A stretch of 18,457 nucleotides of DNA from CAYUVV01 sp964461325 (lineage in GTDB: Bacteria; Patescibacteriota; Minisyncoccia; Phycocordibacterales; JACOZG01): the NCBI GenBank assembly GCA_964461325.1, contig CAYWTW010000010.1, positions 1 to 18,457 on the forward strand. The letters are read 5' to 3'. A program made the translations under genes and the position numbers. The notes beneath the pieces are model-generated. The model saw only the letters and a list, made by a program, of their open reading frames with translations, was not told the DNA's origin and did not search any database. Of this stretch, positions 1 to 6,916 are shown piece by piece. Every line of letters begins with the position of its first letter. Position 1 is the stretch's first letter.

Positions 1-349
1 GTTAGACCAACGGTTCGAGACCCTGCCTTTGGCCGCAGAACAATTGGCGGTTGTGCGAGAGGGGATGCGCTTGTCGGTGCTTGAGGGTACGGCTAGCGCG
101 TTGAGTCATCCCGCCGTGCCGGTCGCGGCGAAGACCGGCACGGCGGAGGTCGGTTTAGACAAAAGCCACGTCAATTCTTGGGTCATTGGTTTTTTCCCGT
201 TTGAGCAACCGCGCGTGGCTTTCGCGGTTGTGATGGAAAAGGGCGACGTTCATAACTTGGTCGGCGCGCCGTTCGTAATGCGGCAATTGCTGGATTGGCT
301 GGTTGTCAATCGTCCGGGTTGGCTTGACCCCGCGACATTAACCCTCTAA
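1..349 (+). CDS. Penicillin-binding protein 2-type transpeptidase, C-terminal fragment
   Basis: This is the 3' end of a class B penicillin-binding protein, the D,D-transpeptidase that cross-links peptidoglycan outside the membrane. The frame is open to the left edge, so the gene starts upstream of the window; the TTG at 29 is an internal leucine codon. About 115 residues are visible. They include the third active-site motif in 'AAKTGTAEVG' (KTG, near 134-142), followed by 'SWVIGFFPF', the strand that follows KTG in this family. The SxxK and SxN motifs lie outside the window. The preceding 'VREGM...EGTA' block resembles PBP2 (MrdA) more than FtsI, and a separate FtsI is encoded at 4091-5602, so an elongation-type PBP2 is the better reading. 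It is followed 11 nt later by greA and is probably co-transcribed with it. Confidence 0.85.
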   Translation, partial: LDQRFETLPLAAEQLAVVREGMRLSVLEGTASALSHPAVPVAAKTGTAEVGLDKSHVNSWVIGFFPFEQPRVAFAVVMEKGDVHNLVGAPFVMRQLLDWLVVNRPGWLDPATLTL

Positions 350-360
350 GATTGTGCCCA

Positions 361-834
361 ATGGATCAAGAACAAACATATTTGAGCCGCGAAAAATTTA
401 AAGAGCTGGAACAGGAGCTTAATCATCTGCGTAATGAGCGTCGCCGGGAGGTGGCGGAGCGTTTGGATTCCTCTAAATCGCTAGGTGATCTGTCGGAAAA
501 CGCCGAATATCACGCCGCCCGCGAAGAACAAGCCGAGCTTGAGGACCGGATTAACGAATTGGAAAACCTGCTTCGACAGGCCGAAGTGGTGGCGGGCAGT
601 CAGGCGCGGGGCCATCAGATTATGATTGGTTCTCGAGCGCGAGTCCGCAAACAAGCTTCCGGCGAAGAACTCACCCTTCAATTGGTTGGTCAAGAAGAGG
701 CTGATATGGCGGCCGGCAAGATTTCTAATCAATCGCCTCTTGGCCAGGCCTTGTTTGGCCGAGGGTCGGGAGATACGATTATCGTCCAAACACCGCGCGG
801 CGAAGTCAAGTACAAGGTGGTCGCGGTTGAATAA
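361..834 (+). CDS. greA: Transcription elongation factor GreA
   Basis: GreA (157 aa, the usual length) inserts its coiled-coil into the secondary channel of RNA polymerase and stimulates cleavage of backtracked RNA. The N-terminal coiled-coil (about residues 8-75) carries the tip sequence 'GDLSENAEYHAA', with the acidic residues D43 and E46 that match the essential pair of E. coli GreA. The C-terminal globular domain ends in 'GDTIIVQTPRGEVKYKVVAVE', typical of the FKBP-like fold. I chose ATG 361 over the in-frame TTG at 352 because it gives the canonical N-terminus and length. There is no Shine-Dalgarno sequence. The gene lies 11 nt after the PBP stop and 4 nt before lysS, which indicates one operon. 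Confidence 0.96.
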   Translation: MDQEQTYLSREKFKELEQELNHLRNERRREVAERLDSSKSLGDLSENAEYHAAREEQAELEDRINELENLLRQAEVVAGSQARGHQIMIGSRARVRKQASGEELTLQLVGQEEADMAAGKISNQSPLGQALFGRGSGDTIIVQTPRGEVKYKVVAVE

Positions 835-838
835 ATCC

Positions 839-2317
839 ATGGCTTCGCTTGATGAGTTGCGGCAAGAAAGATTAAAAAAAATCGGCCGCCTGCGCGAGGC
901 CGGCCTCGACCCTTATCCGGTGGAGACGGGTCCGCGCCTAAGCATTGCCGAGGCCTTGGCTCTGTTTTCTGGTGGTAAAATTAAAACTAAACGACCGGTC
1001 AGCGTCGCCGGCCGTCTCTTCGGCTGGCGACGCCAAGGAGGAGTTATTTTCTTTGATCTCCGCGACGGTACGGGCGAGATTCAAGCGGTAGCCAAGCGCG
1101 ATGAGCTCGGGGTCGAATCATTTGACCTGCTCGCCGAAACTATCGACCGCGGCGATTTTCTGTTGGCACGCGGGTTATTGTTTTTGACCAATCGCCGAAC
1201 GAAAAGTTTGGCCGTGCGCTCTTGGCGGCCACTGGCTAAAAGCCTTCGGCCGATTCCCACTGATTGGTTCGGCTTGAAAGAGACGGAAGAGCGTTATCGT
1301 CGGCGATATCTGGATAGTCTGCTCAATCCCGCGACCGTCGAACGTTTTGTCGCTCGTAGCCGGATTATTTCCGAGTTGCGCTCGGCGCTTGAAGACGCGG
1401 ATTATTTAGAGGTGGAAACGCCGATGTTGCAGACTCAAGCCGGCGGCGCCAGCGCTCGTCCTTTTACCACCCATCATGCCGCGCTCAATCGCGATTACTT
1501 CTTGCGGATCTCCCCGGAGCTTTATTTGAAAAAAATGGTGATCGGCGGTTTTGATCGGGTGTATGAATTATCTCGAAACTTTCGTAACGAAGGCCTGGAT
1601 GCCACCCATCAGCCGGAGTTTACTATGTTAGAGTTTTACGCCGCTTACAGCTGTGCCGCCGAACAAATGGCGTTTGTGGAGAAGTTGATGCGCCGGGTAA
1701 CTAAGAAAATTTTTGGTAAGCTCAATTTTGATTATCAGAATCAAGCGATTAATCTCAAACCCGCTTTCGCGCGTCGGAGTTATCTTGAATTGCTGACGGA
1801 AAAGGCTAAATTGAATGATCCGCTGGGCGTGGAGTTAGGTGTTTTGCAAGATCGGGCCATCCAATTGGGCGTCAAGATAGTTCCTGGCAATAATCGGGCC
1901 AAGATTCTCGACGCGATCTACAAAAGAGTTTGCCGTCCAAGTTTAATCCAACCGACTTTTCTTACCGATTTTCCTAAAGACTATTTGCCGTTGGCTAAAA
2001 ATATTCCCGAACAACCGGAATTGGTCGACGCCTTTCAATTAGTGATTGGCGGATTGGAGTTGGTAAAAGCCTTTTCCGAGTTAAATGATCCAGAAGAGCA
2101 GACTCGGCGCTTTGATAATCAAGAACGAGGGCGCGCTGGCGGCGATGATGAGGCCCAACCTCGCGATGATGATTTTATCGAAGCGCTGGAGCACGGCTTG
2201 CCTCCCTGTGGAGGCGTCGGTTTGGGGATTGATCGTCTGGTGATGCTTTTAACCAACGCCGCCACCATTCGCGAGGTAATCTTTTTCCCCACTCTTAAGC
2301 CGCGTTCCGAGGCCTAG
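839..2317 (+). CDS. lysS: Lysyl-tRNA synthetase, class II
   Basis: The product (492 aa) charges tRNA-Lys with lysine. The N-terminal OB-fold anticodon-binding domain covers about residues 45-140 ('VSVAGRLFGWRRQGGVIFFDLRDGTG'). The class II catalytic domain follows, with motif 1 around 'LEVETPMLQTQAGGASARPF', motif 2 'FRNEGLDATHQPEFTMLEFY' (near residues 247-266) and motif 3 'GVGLGIDRLVMLLT' (near 463-476). The signature 'GDDEAQPRDDDFIEALEHGLPP' just before motif 3 is typical of LysRS. The start is ATG 839, 4 nt after the greA stop; the longer open frame back to 626 only overlaps greA. No Shine-Dalgarno sequence is visible. The gene is closed by a terminator at 2344-2372. Confidence 0.97.
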   Translation: MASLDELRQERLKKIGRLREAGLDPYPVETGPRLSIAEALALFSGGKIKTKRPVSVAGRLFGWRRQGGVIFFDLRDGTGEIQAVAKRDELGVESFDLLAETIDRGDFLLARGLLFLTNRRTKSLAVRSWRPLAKSLRPIPTDWFGLKETEERYRRRYLDSLLNPATVERFVARSRIISELRSALEDADYLEVETPMLQTQAGGASARPFTTHHAALNRDYFLRISPELYLKKMVIGGFDRVYELSRNFRNEGLDATHQPEFTMLEFYAAYSCAAEQMAFVEKLMRRVTKKIFGKLNFDYQNQAINLKPAFARRSYLELLTEKAKLNDPLGVELGVLQDRAIQLGVKIVPGNNRAKILDAIYKRVCRPSLIQPTFLTDFPKDYLPLAKNIPEQPELVDAFQLVIGGLELVKAFSELNDPEEQTRRFDNQERGRAGGDDEAQPRDDDFIEALEHGLPPCGGVGLGIDRLVMLLTNAATIREVIFFPTLKPRSEA

Positions 2318-2343
2318 AATTACGACAATAAATATTGGGGTCT

Positions 2344-2372
2344 AAAACCGCTCAAGAAATTGGGCGGTTTTT
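2344..2372 (+). terminator. Rho-independent terminator after lysS
   Basis: A hairpin has arms AAAACCGC (2344-2351) and GCGGTTTT (2364-2371). It can be extended inward by a T-G and a C-G pair, leaving an 8-nt loop. The 3' arm runs directly into a short T tract. It separates the PBP-greA-lysS operon from the mraZ promoter. Confidence 0.8.
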
Positions 2373-2392
2373 GATTGTGGATAAGTCCGGTG

Positions 2393-2422
2393 TTGGCTAA
2401 GTGGGGGATAGTGGAATATAAT
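2393..2422 (+). promoter_or_regulatory. Promoter of the mraZ (dcw) cluster
   Basis: A perfect -10 box TATAAT (2417-2422) lies 18 bp after a -35-like TTGGCT (2393-2398). Transcription should start near 2429, giving an mraZ leader of about 23 nt. The promoter is embedded in the MraZ repeats. The same TTGGCT -35 sequence recurs in the minus-strand promoter at 13920-13948. Confidence 0.75.
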
Positions 2423-2446
2423 GTTGGTCAGGTGGGAGAAAGTGGT
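2401..2446 (+). promoter_or_regulatory. MraZ-box operator (direct repeats)
   Basis: GTGG-type repeats occur at 2401 (GTGGG), 2411 (GTGGA), 2432 (GTGGG) and 2442 (GTGGT). They form two pairs with an exact 10-nt period, and a weaker TTGG lies at 2424. MraZ is known to bind TGGGN repeats spaced by 5 nt upstream of its own gene. These repeats flank and overlap the -10 box, which fits autorepression of the cluster. The assignment is by pattern; binding is inferred. Confidence 0.7.
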
Positions 2447-2451
2447 AAGCA

Positions 2452-2886
2452 ATGTTAATCGGCGAACATCGTCACACCCTCGACAGCAAGAAACGCGTGG
2501 CTCTGCCGGCTGGTTTTCGACGCGCGATTGGCAAGCAGGTGGTGATTACTCGCGGATTGGACGTCTGCTTATTCGTTTATCCGGCGACGACTTGGCGCAA
2601 AATGGCGGAAAAAATTTCGGTTTTGCCTTTAGGCCAAGCGGATAGCCGTCGGATTAGCCGCTTTCTGCTCGCCGGGGCCGTCGAAACGGAGGTAGACAGT
2701 TTGGGGCGAGTCCTCATCCCTGATTATTTGAAAGATTTTGCCGGACTCAAAATTCGCGTGGTGATTGCGGGAATGAATGACCGGTTAGAAATTTGGGATG
2801 AGCGACGTTGGCGTCAAGAAACGGAGAGAATTGAAAAGCAGGCTGACGTCGTAGCCGAAAAACTGGGACAAGTCGGCGTGCTGTGA
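2452..2886 (+). CDS. mraZ: Transcriptional regulator MraZ
   Basis: MraZ (144 aa) is a ring-forming DNA-binding protein that regulates the division and cell wall cluster. It contains two SpoVT/AbrB-like swapped-hairpin halves: 'GEHRHTLDSKKRVALPAGFR' (residues 4-23) and 'VETEVDSLGRVLIPDYLKD' (near 77-95). The conserved DxKxR and DxxGRxxIP motifs are both present. ATG 2452 gives the canonical MLIGE-type N-terminus. It is the first gene of the cluster and is preceded by its own operator. It ends in TGA, 5 nt before rsmH, so the two are surely co-transcribed. The C-terminal helix is somewhat extended and charged. Confidence 0.95.
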   Translation: MLIGEHRHTLDSKKRVALPAGFRRAIGKQVVITRGLDVCLFVYPATTWRKMAEKISVLPLGQADSRRISRFLLAGAVETEVDSLGRVLIPDYLKDFAGLKIRVVIAGMNDRLEIWDERRWRQETERIEKQADVVAEKLGQVGVL

Positions 2887-2891
2887 GATAG

Positions 2892-3797
2892 ATGGCCCAC
2901 CAGCCAGTTCTTTTAGAAGAAGTTACGCGCTTGCTCGATCCGAAACCGGGTGAAATTGCGCTCGATGCGACGGTCAATCGCGGCGGACACGCTCGTCGTT
3001 TGGCGGCGGCGATTGGCCCGACGGGAACGCTGATCGGTCTTGATCTCGATCGCGCGGCCATTGCCGCCGCGGAACAAGTCTTGAAAGCGTTTCCTCTCCA
3101 ACGACTGATTCTGCGTCAGGCTAATTTTCGCGACTTGGAGACAGTTTTTCTTGAGCTTGGTTTGCCCATCATTCATCGTGCTTTGTTTGATCTCGGTTGG
3201 AGCGCCGAACAATTGGTTGAATCGGGACGAGGGTTCTCGTTCGACCGAGACGAGCCACTGTTGATGACCCTCGGCGAGACGGCGAGCGGGCAATTGACGG
3301 CGAACGAAATCGTGAATGAGTGGTCCGAGACCAGCTTGACGGACGTTATTCATGGTTATGGCGGAGAGAGATTCGCACGGCCGATTGCCCGAGCCATCGT
3401 GGCTAACCGTTTGATCCGGCCAATTCAGACCACCGCTGAGCTGGTAAAGGTGGTGGAATCCGCGGTGCCGTTTTGGTACCGACGACGACGCCTGCATCCG
3501 GCGACCAAAACCTTTCAGGCCCTGCGGATAGCGGTTAATGACGAGCTCGGAGCGCTTACCACGGTTTTGCCGGTCGTGTGGCGTCATTTGGCGATTGGCG
3601 GCCGTCTGGCCGTCATCAGCTTCCACGAATTAGAGGCGCGCGTCGTGAAAAATTTTTTCAGATTAATCGCGCGAGATGACCAGGCGCGTTTGGTTAATAA
3701 GAAAGCCGTCCAACCAACCCGTCAGGAGATTTTAGACAATCCTCGGGCGCGGAGCGCGACCCTGCGGGTCGTTGAGAAAGTTAAAAATGAAGACTAA
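2892..3797 (+). CDS. rsmH: 16S rRNA (cytosine-1402-N4) methyltransferase RsmH (MraW)
   Basis: The product (301 aa) uses S-adenosylmethionine to N4-methylate C1402 of 16S rRNA. It starts with 'HQPVLLEEV', the family's N-terminus. The SAM motif is 'DATVNRGGHA' (residues 25-34), where most homologues have D-T-G-G-GGHS. Further landmarks are 'GRGFSFDRDEPLLMTL' (usually FxxDGPLDMRMD), 'YGGERFARPIARAI', 'HPATKTFQALRIAVNDEL', 'GGRLAVISFHELEARVVKNFF' and the end 'NPRARSATLRVVEK'. The changed DMRMD segment resembles the form I recall from Patescibacteria; a loss of activity is therefore not implied. The last 11 nt overlap the ftsL-like gene. Confidence 0.93.
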   Translation: MAHQPVLLEEVTRLLDPKPGEIALDATVNRGGHARRLAAAIGPTGTLIGLDLDRAAIAAAEQVLKAFPLQRLILRQANFRDLETVFLELGLPIIHRALFDLGWSAEQLVESGRGFSFDRDEPLLMTLGETASGQLTANEIVNEWSETSLTDVIHGYGGERFARPIARAIVANRLIRPIQTTAELVKVVESAVPFWYRRRRLHPATKTFQALRIAVNDELGALTTVLPVVWRHLAIGGRLAVISFHELEARVVKNFFRLIARDDQARLVNKKAVQPTRQEILDNPRARSATLRVVEKVKNED

Positions 3798-4113
3798 AAC
3801 TTTTACTTATCAGCAGAATACTTGGCCGCTCGTTTTGTTCGGGGTGCTGGCCTCTTTAACGGTTGGTTTATTGGCCGTTTATTTTTATTTGATTAGCCAA
3901 AGCGTTTGGCAGGTTGTGGATCAGGAATTAATTGGCCGCCAGCAAGCAGAAATTAGAGTTAAACTGGCCGAATTAGAGGCCGGTTATTTGCATTCTTTGG
4001 CTACTCTTGATTTGGATTCGGCCAAGAGTTTGGGTTTGCTCGAAACAAAGTCAACTTACTTTGTTTCGCGTTACGACCGCCTTTCAAGCAATGTCCGCCC
4101 GGTCGGATTATAA
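3787..4113 (+). CDS. ftsL: FtsL-like bitopic division protein
   Basis: This small protein (108 aa) is assigned mainly from position. It sits between rsmH and ftsI, exactly where ftsL stands in dcw clusters. It has a short basic N-terminus, one membrane segment (about residues 13-36, 'WPLVLFGVLASLTVGLLAVYF') and then a helical stretch rich in Q, E, K and L ('QQAEIRVKLAELEAGYL') suited to a coiled coil outside the membrane. FtsL family proteins have this layout and help recruit and activate FtsW-FtsI, but their sequences are poorly conserved. ATG 3787 overlaps the end of rsmH by 11 nt, and the 3' end overlaps ftsI by 23 nt, so translation is probably coupled across all three genes. Confidence 0.65.
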   Translation: MKTKTFTYQQNTWPLVLFGVLASLTVGLLAVYFYLISQSVWQVVDQELIGRQQAEIRVKLAELEAGYLHSLATLDLDSAKSLGLLETKSTYFVSRYDRLSSNVRPVGL

Positions 4114-5602
4114 CCCGCGTTGGCGATTCGCCTTACTCGGCCTTTTAGTGGCTGGTTCGGGTGGTTTGTTTTTGCACCGTCTATTCGAGATTCAAATCTT
4201 GTCTGGCGCGGCTTATCGGGCGCGGGCCGAGAGTCAATTTGCGTCGACGCAAACGGCCGAACGGGGCTCGATTTTTTTTCGCGAACGGGATGGCGATTTA
4301 GTTTCTGCGGCCATCAATCTCAAAGACGGTTCAGGCAAGCGTTTTTACCCGGGCGGCAATTTAGCGGCTCACGCGCTCGGCTTTATCGGTTGGTCGGAGG
4401 CGGAAGAACGCACCGGCTTGTACGGTTTGGAGCGTTATTATAATTATCGTCTGAAAGCGAATCAAACCAATCAGCTCTCGATGCTTAATCTGCTCGCCAA
4501 TTTGTTTGAGCGCGAGCCCGATTCCTTTGAATCAGAACCGGCGCTGGCTGATCTGGTGTTGACGATTGAACCGACGGTCACCCGTCGGCTTCAATCAACA
4601 CTTGAATCTCTGCAGGCGCGTTGGCAGGCCACTGCCGTGGGGGGCGTGGTCTTGGAGCCGCGGACGGGCGCGATCGTGGGTTGGGGAGCTGGGCCGGCCT
4701 ATGACCCCGGAGCTTCGATTTCCGATCCGGCGATTTTGTCCAACCCTTTGGTCGAGCATGTTTATGAATTTGGTTCGATCTTCAAGCCGATTACTTTGGC
4801 TGCGGCGATTGATGCCGGAGTGATTACGCCCGAGACGACTTACCAAGACGAAGGACGAGTCACCATTGATGGCAAAACTATTAGCAACCATGACGGTCGG
4901 GCGCGTGGCCGCGTGACGATGCAGGAAGTTCTTAATCAATCGTTGAACACGGGCGCGGTGTTCGCGATGCGCGCTCTTGGGCCGGAGTCTTTTCGCGATT
5001 ATCTGTTCAAATTTGGAATTGGCCAGCCGACCGGTATTGATTTGCCAGACGAATCATCCGGGCTGATAAAAAATTTAGAGACCGGTCGGGAAATCGAGCA
5101 CGCGACGGCTTCTTTCGGCCAGGGGATCGCGCTAACGCCGTTGCAAATGGCCAGAGCGTTGGCCGTTCTCGCCAATCAGGGTGAGCGCCCCAATCTCCAT
5201 CTTGGCGACGCGATTATCGAATCGGGTCGAGAGAGAAAACTTTCCACCTCTCCGGATCGAGAGCGAGTAATTAAGTCCGAAACAGCCCAACAGGTTACCG
5301 AAATGTTGGTTCGAACCGTCGATGAGGCGCTCGCTGGTGGCCAAGCCAAATTAACGCATTATCGCGTGGCGGCTAAGACGGGAACGGCGCAAATGCCCGC
5401 TCTCGCGGCCGCGGGCTATGATCCTCAACGCTATTTGCATTCTTTTTTTGATTATTTTCCGGCCGATGATCCGCAGTTTTTAATTTTTATTTATCTGGTC
5501 GAACCGCAAGGTGCTCAATACGCTTCCGAGACTCTTACCTCCGCGACGCTTGATTTAACCAAGTTTTTGATTAATTATTACGATATTCCGCCCGACCGTT
5601 AG
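4091..5602 (+). CDS. ftsI: Division transpeptidase FtsI (PBP3) with a shortened dimerisation region
   Basis: This is a class B penicillin-binding protein (503 aa) that cross-links septal peptidoglycan. It has an N-terminal membrane anchor (residues 12-30). The family start of the pedestal, 'AERGSIFFRERDGDLVSAAIN', then runs within about 8 residues into 'KRFYPGGNLAAHALGFIG'; homologues usually carry roughly 80-100 residues between these two blocks. The transpeptidase domain is complete: S229-I-F-K232, S284-L-N286 and K429-T-G431. I chose ATG 4091, inside ftsL, because it directly precedes the membrane anchor; the frame is open back to 4007, but that stretch is the ftsL gene. murF follows after 8 nt. 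No Shine-Dalgarno sequence is visible. Confidence 0.92.
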   Translation: MSARSDYNPRWRFALLGLLVAGSGGLFLHRLFEIQILSGAAYRARAESQFASTQTAERGSIFFRERDGDLVSAAINLKDGSGKRFYPGGNLAAHALGFIGWSEAEERTGLYGLERYYNYRLKANQTNQLSMLNLLANLFEREPDSFESEPALADLVLTIEPTVTRRLQSTLESLQARWQATAVGGVVLEPRTGAIVGWGAGPAYDPGASISDPAILSNPLVEHVYEFGSIFKPITLAAAIDAGVITPETTYQDEGRVTIDGKTISNHDGRARGRVTMQEVLNQSLNTGAVFAMRALGPESFRDYLFKFGIGQPTGIDLPDESSGLIKNLETGREIEHATASFGQGIALTPLQMARALAVLANQGERPNLHLGDAIIESGRERKLSTSPDRERVIKSETAQQVTEMLVRTVDEALAGGQAKLTHYRVAAKTGTAQMPALAAAGYDPQRYLHSFFDYFPADDPQFLIFIYLVEPQGAQYASETLTSATLDLTKFLINYYDIPPDR

Positions 5603-5610
5603 GCGGCCTT

Positions 5611-6906
5611 ATGTTTAAGACGTGGTTAAAAAAACTGATTGTGGCTGGTTTGATGCTAGAAACCAAATTGGTTGTTCGGCGTTATCGTCCACGCTTGGTC
5701 GGCATTACGGGCAACGTGGGCAAAACTACAACCAAGGACCTAATCGCTTGCGTTCTCCGCGAGCGCTACGCTTTGCGGGCGAGTGAGAAAAGTTACAACA
5801 GCGAACTCGGTTTACCCTTAACGGTTCTTGGTTTACCTAACGCTTGGTCCAGTTTTTGGGGCTGGTTGACTAACTTGGTTCGTGGGGCTTGGTTGGCCTT
5901 GGGACCTCGCCAAGTTTATCCGTCGGTTTTAATTTTGGAGGTTGGTCTCGACCGGCCGGGTGATATTAAACGGGTGGCGGAATTGGTCAAATTTGACGTC
6001 GTGGTGTTGACTCGTCTGCCGGCCACGCCCGTGCACGTCGAGTTTTTTACCTCGGTGGAGGAGCTGGTGCGGGAAAAACTTCTTTTGGTCTCGGCGGTTA
6101 AGCCGGAGGGAGTGGTGGTTTTAAATGGCGACGACGAGGCCCAAACAACGATTCAGAGTCTTACTCCGGCTAAGCGTCGGCGTTATGGTTTTGGCGAGGG
6201 GGCGGATTATCGAGTTGGCGAGCCAGTTTTGATTTGGTCGGAAGATCGCCCGCCGGCGATGCGCGCGGAGCTTCGGGCCGGAGATGAACTCGCGCCCTTA
6301 ACGGTGCCGGGTTTGGTCGCGCGGGAGCAGTGGTTGCTCGTGGCCGCTGCCGCGGCCGTCGCGGGCGCTTTCCATGTGCCGCTGGCGGAAGTGGTTGGTG
6401 AATTGAAGCATTATGTCGGCCCGCCGGGCCGACTCAAGCTTTTGCCGGGCGTCAAAAACTCTTTGATTATTGATGACAGTTATAATTCCTCTCCGGCCGC
6501 GTTAGAGGCGGCCCTGGAAGCTCTGCGGAGCTTGCCAACCAACCGTCGACGAATCGCGGTTATCGGCGATATGCTGGAATTGGGAGAATTTACCGCCGCC
6601 GCCCACGAGGCCGCCGGTGCCCACGCCGCTCGCGTCTGCGACATCATCATCGGCGTTGGTTTACGGGCCAAATTTTTGCTGGAGGCGGCCGCCGCTCGGC
6701 GCGTCAAACCGGAGAACCTGCATCACTTTGAAGACGCCCTCGCGGCGGGGAAGTGGTTGCAAAACGAGATTCAGTCCGGCGACGTGATTTTGGTTAAAGG
6801 TTCGCAATCGGTTCGGCTCGAGCGAACGGTGGAAGAAATTATGGCCGAGCCCGATCGCAAGGCCGAACTTTTAGTGAGGCAGGACAAAGAGTGGTTGAAG
6901 AAATGA
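5611..6906 (+). CDS. murF: UDP-MurNAc-tripeptide:D-alanyl-D-alanine ligase MurF
   Basis: MurF (431 aa) adds D-Ala-D-Ala to the UDP-MurNAc-tripeptide in the cytoplasm, using ATP. The ATP-binding loop 'GITGNVGKTTTKD' lies at residues 31-43, followed by 'SYNSELGLPLTVL' and 'LEVGLDRPGDIKRVAELV'. The central and C-terminal domains carry 'DDSYNSSPAALEAAL' (from D288), 'VIGDMLELGE' and 'ILVKGSQSVRLERTVEEI'. The protein starts only 30 residues before the P-loop, so the N-terminal substrate-binding domain of classical MurF (about 80 residues) is missing. A hydrophobic or basic helix takes its place, a form I recall as normal in Patescibacteria. It ends in TGA. The usual next dcw genes (mraY, murD, ftsW) do not follow; an AT-rich island begins. 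Confidence 0.93.
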   Translation: MFKTWLKKLIVAGLMLETKLVVRRYRPRLVGITGNVGKTTTKDLIACVLRERYALRASEKSYNSELGLPLTVLGLPNAWSSFWGWLTNLVRGAWLALGPRQVYPSVLILEVGLDRPGDIKRVAELVKFDVVVLTRLPATPVHVEFFTSVEELVREKLLLVSAVKPEGVVVLNGDDEAQTTIQSLTPAKRRRYGFGEGADYRVGEPVLIWSEDRPPAMRAELRAGDELAPLTVPGLVAREQWLLVAAAAAVAGAFHVPLAEVVGELKHYVGPPGRLKLLPGVKNSLIIDDSYNSSPAALEAALEALRSLPTNRRRIAVIGDMLELGEFTAAAHEAAGAHAARVCDIIIGVGLRAKFLLEAAAARRVKPENLHHFEDALAAGKWLQNEIQSGDVILVKGSQSVRLERTVEEIMAEPDRKAELLVRQDKEWLKK

Positions 6907-6916
6907 AAAATATGTA

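Noticed and set aside
626..838. Longer N-terminus for LysRS
   Set aside because: The upstream frame is open only because it overlaps greA; ATG 839 gives the family length.
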